Origin: Siphonodentalium dalli
Lineage: Eukaryota > Mollusca > Scaphopoda > Gadilida > Siphonodentaliidae
Reading direction: 5' to 3'
Assembly: GCA_032622095.1 (NCBI GenBank)
Contig: CP136064.1
Span: 146,820,864 to 146,884,863 of the forward strand
DNA length: 64,000 nucleotides
Positions 42,286-53,215 of the stretch are shown piece after piece; within the stretch, counting starts at the first letter, position 1; every line of letters begins with the position of its first letter. A program made the translations under genes and the position numbers. Under the pieces are notes generated by a model, which was given only the letters and a program-made list of their open reading frames with translations, ran no database searches and was not told the DNA's origin.

Positions 42286-42803
42286 AATATTGTCATGGAT
42301 GGACAAGATGGCGGATCGGCTGAACACTCGCTCAAGTCGACTGTGCAAGATGCCTCTTTTTCACAGCTAGATGACATGAGCTTCAGTAATGATGGCATGG
42401 ACATGAGTGGTGATGTATCTGCAAAATCACCGTTCGTTTATATTCTTTAAATTTTGAACATTTCACTTGTAATAGGACATGTTTGCATTTCTCTTTGAAA
42501 TTTTGTTATTCCCATCCGGGATTGATGTCAAAAAATTGGGACGGATTTTTGGAAAAACTGCCATGACTCTCTGTGTGGAAACTTCAGCCCAATATTTTCA
42601 GAACTATCCCAGTTTAGCTGAAACGCGCACAAACTTCATAGGAGCGTGATGAGCGACGCACAAACATTCCATATCGGCGTTGACCAACGGTCATCGGCCG
42701 AGTGTCGACTAACCGTTTTAACGTAATTACTCCAGCGTGAAGATATCAACAACACATTGTGACAACTGATTGCAGTTTTCACCTAAGTGCTTTGTTGTCA
42801 ATA

Positions 42804-44578
42804 ATGGATGGTCTTATCACTTCCTCGATGGATCTTTTGAATAACCCTGATATTAATATGACTCAACCTGAAAACTCTACCCCTGGTGCTGACAGCAATT
42901 TCCAAACATCGCCAAACGGTCATAAGGATAACAAATGTACAAGCATATATATGAACTGTCAAAACTGTTAGACTCGCTTGATAAAGAGCTGAGATGTATA
43001 GATTTCTCATCAGAGACAATAAGCACATATGATGAATGTGTGGCGCTACAAATTTTGGCCCGAGTTAAAAATGCCTCACACTGTCTTCCCAGGGAGGAAA
43101 TTGTGGACACCATTTTGAATACAATTCCAGACGAGGAATCTCTTGAACGTATGAGACACTTTATATTTATTGAAGTCAAAAAGTGTTCGTTTTTCTCATT
43201 TGATGTCGATTCCCTCCTTAAGAAAAGAATCAAATCAACTCAAGTTTCCGCTAAATCAGTGTCGTCTAAACTTGCATCCGACATTTATTATCTAGTATGT
43301 TTCTTGGTGGATGGTGACTCCGAAGTTTTATCAGAAATGATCAGTAAAAGCAAATCACGCCACAATCCATCAAACTTTTCAGCATCGCAGACTGACACTC
43401 CAGTCAGCATTAACTCATCACAAATGCCATCTTTGGCTTCATCTCTACTTGAAATTCAGAAGGATATATTACTAATGAAGGAAGATCAAATCTCCACGAC
43501 TCAGGCTGCACTGCGCGAGCTTCCACTTCTTAGAGGAATGATTACTAACTTTGAATCACGTTTAGTTTCCATAGAAAATAAGTTATCAACAGTCTCGTCG
43601 ATCCCTGCTCTCGTGACGCGTGTGGATACTCTTGAAACCAAAGTCAATAACATTTTTAAAATATATGATGAACATTATAGATTCGCAAATGGAATTTCAT
43701 CTGATTTGACCGATTTTAAAATGTGCAATAAACGTGATAACAAACATGTATCCAAGGATGTAACAGAGCTTGAGCTAAGGTGTAATGAGTTAGACAGGAA
43801 AATAGCTAGCCAATCTGGATCGATTGCTTCACTCAGTGACACAATGAAGAAAAAACTTACACCTACGGATAGAGCTACACAGGAAGCAACAAAGGAATTT
43901 CTAAAATTCACGGAAAAGGCCGTCGATGATTTAAGTACAAAAACATTTAATAAAATGAATGAATTCGCTGACTCGCTACAAAAATCTTTGTTGTATATAA
44001 ACCAATGTCAATCTGACATATCCCATGGCATCTTGCAATTTTGTGACTCCTCTGCAAACAACACTTTTGATGGGAAATCACCTACTTCTCGGCAATCCCC
44101 GAAATCATCGCCTATCTCGGTAAAGGAAACAGCCTCTCAGACATCTTATCGTAAGTTATCATACTTGGAAGACATCACTGTTGAAGATTCCCCTGGTGAA
44201 TCAAGGGGTGCTGCCACAAAATATCGCCACAGCAATACAAGTAAACCTGAGGAAAACTTTGATCGACGACGACGTGCATCTGACAGCAGTGATCGTTCTC
44301 ATTATTCTCATAATCAACGCTATCGGAAATGTATGCATCAAAAACATGATAATCCCATGAAGACAGCTCGTCTCTTCGTTACTAACCTGCCATTAAATTG
44401 TGATGCTAATGTTTTGAATTCCTATTTGGAAAAGTATGACATTCCGTACACCATCATCAGAATTTTCAGGACACGACGTTTTAGTTACACATCGGCAAGA
44501 ATCAATGTGTGTGTAGATAACGTAGGTGACGTTCTGGAACCTCACTTTTGGCCCAACGACGTTCAATGTAAAGAGTGA
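42804..44578 (+). pseudogene. LINE-C ORF1: coiled-coil protein with RRM-like C-terminus
   Basis: RNA-binding component of the retrotransposon particle. The ATG at 42,804 opens a frame (MDGLITSSMDLL) that runs to about 42,940, where a 547-codon frame (42,935-44,578) takes over, so one frameshift near 42,935 splits the N-terminus. The long part contains an acidic/Ser-rich region, heptad-like segments near residues 190-350 (likely coiled coil), Ser/Arg-rich sequence (DRRRRASDSSDRS), and an RRM-like end with ARLFVTNLPLNC (RNP2-like) and RRFSYTSARINV. No CCHC knuckle was seen. It resembles ORF1 proteins of the L1-like type in domain order; family assignment is tentative. Confidence 0.8.
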
Positions 44579-44845
44579 GTTTATAAATCTACAACACAAA
44601 AGGGACAGTACTCTAGTTAACTCATTTACAGAATGGAGTTATCTCTCTTTTAATAGTTTCGCATTCCTCAGCGAGACATGAAGGCAAATAAGTGCAGAAT
44701 TGTTACTTTGTTAATGTATTTGATATGTATTTTGTCGCTATTATTCTGTGTCTCACATTTTCAGTATTTATCAAAGAAGGATGAGCTTCCTGCGGTGGCT
44801 CAAATGTATGATTTTCCACTGGTGCAAAGTATCTTGATCCACAAA

Positions 44846-47800
44846 ATGCTTTCCTTTGGCACATGGAACGTGGCTGGTATTCTTTCGTCTGCGTGTTATC
44901 TCAGTAATTTTCTTGACAAACTGAACCTGGATATCTGTGGCATCAGCGAGCATTGGTTATGTGATGCAGATTTACCTTACTTTCGCCACATTAACTCAAA
45001 ATATGACTTTTTGCTGTTAGCGATTTTTCTCAACGCCTCCCTTGGAAACGCGGGCGTTACTCTGGTGGCGTATGCCTCATGTGGAATCGCGATAGGCTCG
45101 GGAGCAGAGTAACCCCCCTTGATATAAATGATGATCGCATTATCGGCATACAAGTAAACATGGGAAGTTTATCTTCCGTCTACGAACTATACTGTAGCAT
45201 TTTTCCGGGAGTACATCCAGAAGTTGATTGACCTCCGTGATACATATAGTGTTCTCGGCAAAGTGGTTTTTATGGGCGACTTCAATGCAAGCCTTCTGCG
45301 TGATGATGCGCGAGCCAAATCATTTAAGAAGTTTTTAGACAATAAGTTTATCTCTGTCAATGTCGTGTCTTTTCCCCTGAATATACCTGCAACACACGTT
45401 CCTGCCATGGGTTATCCTGGTTCAGTGATCGATCACATTGTCGTCAACAAAGACGATACTGATCTTATTTTTCATTGCGAAATTCTGGATGATGATGCAA
45501 TCAATGTGTCCAACCATAGGCCCATTTACGTCATGATGAAGTACGATGACTATACATATATACCTCCAAGCCATAGTACATGTAAGTTCAGTTGGAAGAA
45601 GTTTAAGCTAGACACTGTAATGCAATTGTCGTATCAGTCAGATTTAGCTACATCGTTACCACACGATGACGTAAATAACAAATCTGAGTTGGATACATTT
45701 TATGAAAACATAGTTAACTCTATCACAGTTTCTGCTCAGAATAATATCCCAAAGAAACGTTTTAAGAAGTTTCTTAAACCTTACTGGTCGAAAGAATTAA
45801 GCTTACTGCACAAGAGTATGCGATAACACAGATCTGTTTGGATTTCGGTTGGTAGGGCAATTAATGATGCAACTGGTTTATATCGCTGTTATAAAGATGC
45901 CAAATGCTCTTTCAGGCGCGAATACCGAAAGGCATCAACTAATTTTCTTCGCTCTTTTAACGATGACATAGATAAAAGCGCTGAGTGTGATCAAGATACT
46001 TTCTTCAGACTCTTCAACGCGAAACGCAAATCATTAGGGACACTTGGTAGCACACACTTCTCCTTTCAAAATTCGATAGTACGAGAAACCCCAGATATTC
46101 TTGAAGCTTGGGCTGAGTACTATTATAACATTTTTTCCACACCGCTAACGGATCCCAAGTTTGACGAATCACATTTTAACCATGTCAACCAATTTGTAGA
46201 GACCGAATCGATGAAAAATTCAACATGCCCATTAGACGGATTGTTAACTTTTCCAACTAATATGAAGGAAATCACATCTCTTTGTCGCACTTTAAACCTC
46301 AACAAAGCAGCTGGTACAGATGGTGTAAATTATGAGCATATTATTTTTGGTGGTGAGGCTCTTGCCCGCTGCATTGCTACCTTGTACAACTATTTCTTCC
46401 AATTTGAACATATACCACTTGGTGCTAAGCGTGGTTGTATAATATCTCTATATAAGGGACATCCTAAACTAAAAGATTCCTTTGATAGCTACAGAGCAAT
46501 TACTCTGCTACCAGCAATATATAAACTTTTTGAGAAACTTTTATTATCGAGAATGGAGAAGTATACTGCCTTTGCAATTGAAGTTGATTCCTTGCAGAAT
46601 GGGTTCCAGCGGGGCATAAGTTGCAGCATGTCTTCTTTTCTTGTAACAGAAAGTATAGCGTATACATCCGAGAAACAGAGCAAACTGTTTGCCTGTTTCT
46701 TGGATGTATGGAAAGCTTTCGATAGTGTTTGGATAAACGGTTTATTGTATAAACTGCATAAGAGGAAATTACATGGGAAAATTTGGAGGCTCTTTTACCA
46801 CTTGTTGAACAATATTAGCTGCTGCATTAAATACCAAGGTGGTTGCTCTAGGTGGATCCCAATGCTGCAAGGAACAAGGCAGGGGGGGTACCTTATCTCA
46901 CCTCTTTTATATTATATATATCAATGATCTTTTGTCTGCAAATTGCACGTGTCCAACGCATGCCGATGACATGGCACTTTCTCTTTAACTGCATATGGAC
47001 TTCAGTCTCTTGTGGATATATGTGTCGAAATATAGCTTGAAATGGCGTTATAGATACAACCCAAACAAAAACCCATGTCATTGTTTTTCAATGAAAGTGC
47101 TAACGCAGCACTTAAAACGTCATAAGAACTGGCACCATGTCTTCTCATGGCCTAACAGAAACCGACAGTGTTACTCATTTAGGTATTCCGCTTGAGAAAT
47201 ATAATTTTCGCTCAAAACTTGTTGACAATATTTGTACAAAAACGAAGAACGCTTTCTTCTCTTTGGCTAATGCTGGCCTGCATGCAGGCGGTATTACCCC
47301 AGCGAGCTCTCTCAAGATTTACAAGTCCGTGGTCTTACCGCGAGGCTTATTATGGTAGTGAATTTTTGTATGGTCTCTCTCAGTCGGACACTGTTCAACT
47401 AGAGAAAGCACATCGTATGTGCCTCAAACTTATACAAGGCCTCAAAACTAGGACTAGCACAGACATGGTCTTGGGCCTGCTTGGTATTCCTCTTTAATCA
47501 CATTCATTAATTGTAGAAAAGTGTCCTTGTTTTCGTCATTTTGTTTACTCGAGTCTAAAAAAACTGTTAAAGATGTATTTATTATCAGATTACTTGAACT
47601 TTTCATATGAATCCAACACTGCGTCGAATAATGTGTTTTTTTCAGGACCTATCCAGTATCCGCGACACAGCTACTGTGTTACCGAAATTTTGCTGGCGAA
47701 ACTCAGTTGCCTGTTATGTGCGCGAAGTTATATAGACCTACCGCCACACATTATAGCGGTTTGCCCGGAACTTGCAGCGTTTGCGTAATCATTTTTGGTA

Positions 47801-48008
47801 TCACTTTATAGATATGTTGCCATTAGGGGCATTCAAACTTGTGGATTCTTTTGATCAGCAGAGACTTATTGCCCTCTTTCTAAGCTATTTGACTATTGAA
47901 CTTTTGGACATTGCATGCATTCCACCTCAAACCATATTGAGATACTTCTTGAAGGCGACTAGGGCGCTGTGGTGCGAATGGAACCATCGTTCGTCATTGG
48001 CGTCATAA
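44846..48008 (+). pseudogene. LINE-C ORF2: endonuclease + reverse transcriptase, many frameshifts
   Basis: Endonuclease: FGTWNVAGIL, GISEHWLC, VVFMGDFNASLL, VIDHIVV and VSNHRPIY. Reverse transcriptase: DSYRAITLLPAIYKLFEKL, CFLDVWKAFDSVW (motif A), QGTRQGG (motif B, with a small indel after it) and CPTHADDMALSL (motif C). The tail (RNHFWYHFIDMLPLG) parallels LINE-B. Frames shift near 45,110, 45,830-46,200, 46,930-47,150, 47,350 and 47,500-47,770, so this is dead. Motif C has His where Phe/Tyr is usual; LINE-B has Thr there. The ATG at 44,846 is chosen just before the first endonuclease motif. Confidence 0.85.
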
Positions 48009-48228
48009 TTGTTTGTCACTTATATACATGTAGTCAGTGGGAGAAGAAAGTCACACCATTGTTGGCAAATATAAATAATTGGTAGCCCTCTTATATACAA
48101 TGGTGTTGTATTGGGTCTACTATTTGTTTGTAATGTCCAACAACGGTGTCTGACAACTGTGATGTGAAGTGAACATCTGGTCGTGTGGTCGGCTGGGTGC
48201 TACAGTTCTCCGTGAATTTAGGATTATC

Positions 48229-48250
48229 TCTCTCTCTTCTCTCTCTCTCT

Positions 48251-48310
<60 letters not shown>

Positions 48311-48320
48311 TGTCTCTCTC

Positions 48321-48391
<71 letters not shown>

Positions 48392-48432
48392 CTCCCTCCT
48401 CCCTCCCTCCTCCTCCCTCCCTCCCTCCCCCT

Positions 48433-48526
<94 letters not shown>
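48229..48526 (+). repeat. long (TC)n microsatellite at the LINE-C 3' end
   Basis: About 300 bases of TC dinucleotide with interspersed CCTCCC blocks around 48,395-48,440, beginning immediately after TTAGGATTA of the LINE-C 3' UTR. Long open frames of Ser-Leu or Arg-Glu on both strands are repeat artefacts. Confidence 0.93.
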
Positions 48527-48529
<3 letters not shown>

Positions 48530-49040
48530 GGACAAAAGTACCCGACAAAAGTACCCGTCGAAATCCATCCGGTTTTTACCCGATTTGACCCTCGATTTGA
48601 TCATTTTGAAGGTCTAGATCATGTCGGGGTCACGATTTGACCCGCCCAAAACACTCAGTGGACAAAAGTAACCCCACGTATCAAATTTCGTGGAAATCGC
48701 AATTTGACCTTGAATTGACCCGATTTCATGTCAAGGTCACGTCGCACGGGCAAACGAATAGGCTTACGACACTCCCCAAACGAAAGTATCCCCAGACACT
48801 AATTTTCATCGAAATCCCGTGATACTCGGCGTTCGACCTTGAAATGACCCGATGTCAAGGTCAAGGTCACGTCGCACGGGCAAATTAACCGGCCCATGCC
48901 ACTCCCCGGCCGAAAGTAACCCCCACATACCAAGTTTCATCTAAATCGGCCGTTTTCGAGTCCATCGCGAACACACAGACAGACACACCCTCACACACCA
49001 CACACCCACACAGACAGATTTCCCAAAATATATAATAGAC
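48527..49040. repeat. GACAAAAGTACCC repeat family (also 49,980-50,180)
   Basis: Repeated modules GGACAAAAGTACCCG, GTCACGATTTGACCCG and TCCATCCGGTTTTACCCGAT recur here and at 49,940-50,180. The unit ends with (CA)n-type ACACACAGACAGACACAC and CCCAAAATATATAATAGACT, the same style of end as unit R and the 122-bp satellite. No gene. Confidence 0.75.
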
Positions 49041-49545
49041 TAGCCGATGAGCCCGACGTTGTCCGGGCTATTCAAAAACCAAATTTCAAGTCGTTAGCTC
49101 TACCCAGCCCGACGTTGTCCGGGCTATTCAAAAAACAAATTTCAAGTCGATAGCTCTACCCGTTTCCGAGATCTGGTCTGCGCATGCGCGAAGCTGGCGT
49201 CGCACGGACTCGGCGACCCGATAAAATTCGTATCCGGGGCAAGATACATTCACATACCAAATTTCAAGTCGATAGCTCCACCCGTTTCCGAGATCTCGTC
49301 TGCGCATGCGCGAAGCTGGCGTCGCACGGACTCGGCGACCCGATAAAATTCGTATCCGGGGCAAGATACATTCACATAGCAAATTTCAAGTCGATAGCTC
49401 CACCCGTTTCCAAGATCTGGTCTGTGCATGCGCGAAGCTGGCGTCGCACGGGCCGACCCGATAAAATTCGTATCCGGGGCAAGATACATTCACATAGCAA
49501 ACTTCAAGTCGATAGCTCCACCCGTTTCCGAGATCTCGTCAGAAA
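49041..49545. repeat. 122-bp satellite array, block 1
   Basis: Four units of about 122 bases: CAAATTTCAAGTCGATAGCT, CCACCCGTTTCCGAGATCTC, GTCTGCGCATGCGCGAAGCT, GGCGTCGCACGGGCTCGGCG and ACCCGATAAAATTCGTATCC. It starts with a GACTAGCCGATGAGCCCGAC module. Confidence 0.9.
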
Positions 49546-49740
49546 TGTTGTAAGAGTACTATGGCCCGTATATCTCTCTGCAGATGCTAATAACGTTGAA
49601 TGGCAAACAAACGCTCTTTATAGCGATGCGTCAAAAACAAACGCTCATTAAATTATCACTTGATTAACCACCGCAGTGCCGTTTTTTTGTGACTGAGAGT
49701 GGAGAACGGGTGGTCTGAGCTTCTCCAAAACGCGACTCCG
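49546..49740 (+). repeat. LINE-D 5' leader fragment
   Basis: The sequence from GTAAGAGTACTATGG through TCTCTCTGCAGATGCTAATAACG, AAACGCTCTTTATAGCGATG and GACTGAGAGTGGAGAACG matches the start of LINE-D at 53,215-53,400. Only the leader is present; satellite follows. Confidence 0.75.
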
Positions 49741-50250
49741 ACGGTGTCCGTGGGATTTTACCTTTGGATAGGAAGTTTGGTCTCGATCGGTCAACCCGTT
49801 TTGGATTATATAAAGGACAGACAGACAGACATACAAACAGAGGTCTTCAAAATATATATGAGACTAGCTGGCGGACCCGACTTCGTCCGGACTGTTTCCC
49901 CTCTGCTTTTCGGCGAATTGCGCGATGTTACCTTGAATTGTCCATTTTGAAGGTGGAGGTCAGGTGGGGTCACGATTGATCCGTCCAAAACACTGCCCGG
50001 ACAAAAGTACCCGTCGAAAATCCATCCGGTTTTACTCGATTTGACCTTTTTGAAGGTCACGATTTGACCCGTCCAAAACACTGCCCGGACAAATGTACCC
50101 GACAAAAGTACCGGTCGAAATCCATCCGGTTTTACCCGATTTGACCTCGAATTGATCATTTTGAAGGTCAAGACCGTTTTCGAGTCCATCGACTACAGAC
50201 ACACAGACAGACACACACACAGACAGATCTTCCAAAATATATAATAGACA
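49741..50250. repeat. mixed repeat: satellite ends and GACAAAAGTACCC module
   Basis: A GACAGACAGACATACAAACAGAG stretch, CAAAATATATATGAGACTAG, then the GACAAAAGTACCC repeats described at 48,527. No coding features; frames through it are shadows of the repeat. Confidence 0.7.
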
Positions 50251-53215
50251 AATTTCAAGTCGATACATCCACCCGTTTCCGAGATCTGGTCTGCGCATGC
50301 GCGAAGCTGGCGTCGCACGGGCTCGGCGACCCGATAAAATTCGTATCCGAGGCAAGATACATTCACATACCAAATTTCAAGTCGATAGCTCCCACCCATT
50401 TCCGAGATCTGGTCTGCGCATGCGCGAAGCTGGCGTCGCACAGGGCTCGGCGACCCGATAAAATTCGTATCCTGGGCAAGATACATTCACATAGCAAATT
50501 TCAAGTCGATAGCTCCACCCGTTTCCGAGATCTGGTCGGCGCATGCGCGAAGCTGGAGTCGCATGGGCTCGACGACCCGACAAATTCGTATCCGGGCAAG
50601 ATACATTCACGTAGCAAATTTCAAGTCGATAGCTCCACCCGTTTCCGAGATCTCGTCTGCGCATGCGCGAAGCTGACGCCGCACGGGCTCACCAATACGA
50701 CAACGTCGACCGCCTGGTAAAACTACACACACGTACCAAGTTTCGTCCCGATCGGTTGAGAATCGTAGATTTGTATAAATGACAGACAAACATACATACA
50801 GACAAACAGACAAACAAACAGAGGTCTTCAAAATATATATGAGACTAGCCGATGCGCCCGACGTTGTCCGGGCTATTCAAAACCAAATTGCAAGTCGATA
50901 GCTCCACCGTCTCTTAGATCTGGTATGCGCATGCGCGAAGCTGGCGTCGCACGGGCTCGGCGACCAGAACAAATTCTTATCCGGGCAAGATACATTCACA
51001 TACCAAATTTCAAGTCGATAGCTCCACCCATTTCCGAGATCTGGTCTGCGCATGCGCGAAGCTGGCGTCGCACGGGCTCGGCGACCCGATAAAATTCGTA
51101 TCCTGGGCAAGATACATTCACATAGCAAATTTCAAGTCGATAGCTCCACCCGTTTCCGAGATCTGGTCGGCGCATGCGCGAAGCTGGAGTCGCATGGGCT
51201 CGACGACCCGACAAAATTCGTATCCGGGCAAGATACATTCACGTAGCAAATTTCAAGTCGATAGCTCCACCCGTTTCCGAGATCTCGTCTGCGCATGCGC
51301 GAAGCTGACGCCGCACGGGCTCACCAATACGACAACGTCGACCGCCTGGTAAAACTACACACACGTACCAAGTTTCGTCCCGATCGGTTGAGAATCGTAG
51401 ATTTGTATAAATGACAGACAAACATACATACAGACAAACAGACAAACAAACAGAGGTCTTCAAAATATATATGAGACTAGCCGATGCGCCCGACGTTGTC
51501 CGGGCTATTCAAAACCAAATTGCAAGTCGATAGCTCCACCGTCTCTTAGATCTGGTATGCGCATGCGCGAAGCTGGCGTCGCACGGGCTCGGCGACCAGA
51601 ACAAATTCTTATCCGGGGCAAGATACATTCACATACCAAATTTCAAGTCGATAGCTCCGCCCGTTTCCGAGATCTTGTCTGCGCATGCGCGAATCTGGCG
51701 TAGCACAGGCTCGGCGACCCGATAAAATTCGTATCCGGGGCAAGATACACTCACATAGCAAATTTCAAGTCGATAGCTCCACCCGTTTCCGAGATCTCGT
51801 CTGCGCATGCGCGAAGCGGGCGCCACACGGGCTCGCCAATACGACAACGTCGACCGCCTGGTCAAACTACACACACGTACCAAGATTCGTCCCGATCGGT
51901 CGAGAATCGTAGATTTGTATAAATGACAGACAAACATACAGACAAACAAACAGACAAACAAACAGAGGTCTTCAAAATATATATGAGACTAGCCGATGAG
52001 CCCGACGTTGTCCGGGCTATTCAAAACCCAAATTTCAAGTCGATAGCTCCACCCGTTTCCGAGATCTGGTCTGCGCATGCGCGAAGCTGGCGTCCAACGG
52101 GCTCGGCGACCCGATAAAATTCGTATCCGGGGCAAGTTACATTCAAATACCAAATTTCAAGTCAATAACTCCACCCGTTTCCGAGATCTCGTCTGCGCAT
52201 GCGCGAAGCTGGCGTCGCACGGGCTCGGCGACCCGATAAAATTCGCATTCGGGGCAAGATACATTCACAAAGCAAATTTCAAGTCGATAGCTCCACCCGT
52301 TTCCAAGATCTCGTCTGCGCATGCGCGAAGCTGGCGTCGCACGGGCCGGCGACCCGATAAAATTCTTATCCGGGGCAAGATACATTCACATAGCAAATTT
52401 CAAGTCGATAGCTCCACCCGTTTCCGAGATCTGGTCTGCCCATGCGCGAAGCTGGCGTCGCACAGGCTCGGTGACCCGATAAAATTCGTATCCGGGACAA
52501 GATACGTTCACATAGCAAATTTCAAGTCGATAGCTCCACCCGTTTCCGAGATCTCGTATGCGCATGCGCGAAGCGGGCGCCGCCTGGGCTCGCCAACTCA
52601 ACAACGTCGACCGCCTGGTCATACTACACACACGTACCAAGTTTCGTCCCGATCGGTCGAGAATCGTAGATTTGTATAAATGACAGACAAACATACAGAC
52701 AAACAAACAAACAGACAGAGGTCTTCAAAATATATATGAGACTAGCCGATGAGCCCGACGTTGTCCGGGCTATTAAAAAACCAAATTTCAAGTCGATAGC
52801 TCCACCCGTTTCCGAGATCTCGTCTGCGCATGTGCGAAGCGGGCGTCGCACGGGCTCGCCAACACGACAACGTCGACCGCCTGGTCAAACTACACACACG
52901 TACCAAGTTTCGTCCCGATCGGTCGAGAATCGTAGATTTGTGTAAATGATAAACAAACAGACAAACAAACAAACAGAGGTCTTCAAAATATATAGGAGAC
53001 TAGCCGATGAGCCCGACGTTGTCCGGGCTATTCAAAAACCAAATTTCAAGTCGATAGCTCATCCCGTTTCCGAGATCTCGTCTGCTCATGCGCGAAGCTG
53101 GCGTCGCACGCGCTCGGCGACCCGATAAAATTTGTGTCCGGGGCAAGATACATTCACGTAGAAAATTTCAAGTCGATAGCTCCACTCGTTTCCGAGATCT
53201 CGTCTAACCACTCAA
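50251..53215. repeat. 122-bp satellite array, block 2, with a 632-bp sub-duplication
   Basis: About 20 units of the 122-bp satellite, punctuated by an end-type module: ATACGACAACGTCGACCGCC, TACCAAGTTTCGTCCCGATC, GACAGACAAACATACAGAC and AGGTCTTCAAAATATATATGAGAC. A 632-base segment at about 50,460-51,091 is repeated at about 51,092-51,723 nearly unchanged. Long frames on both strands follow the satellite period and I do not count them as genes. Confidence 0.9.

Larger units (their letters stand above)
42296..48530 (+). mobile_element. LINE-C, non-LTR retrotransposon with ORF1, ORF2 and (TC)n tail
   Basis: A nearly full-length LINE begins about 10 bases after the Polinton end and runs to a long TC array. 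Leader about 42,296-42,803; ORF1 to 44,578; ORF2 from 44,846 to 48,008; 3' UTR to 48,228; then (TC)n. ORF2 motifs match LINE-B, so they belong to one clade, but the 3' UTRs differ. The exact 5' end is unclear; a 51-codon frame starting ATGGATGGACAAGATGGC at 42,296 may be leader or flanking sequence. Confidence 0.85.

Noticed and set aside
48169-48640. Long Ser-Leu and Arg-Glu open frames
   Set aside because: Translation of the (TC)n microsatellite in several frames on both strands; no motif or codon structure.
49025-49080. Hammerhead-ribozyme-like CCGATGAG + GCCCG/CGGGC stem in the satellite end module
   Set aside because: The CUGAUGA core is CCGATGA and the required GAAA after stem II is missing (TATTCAAAA instead); no copy with a proper core was seen on either strand.
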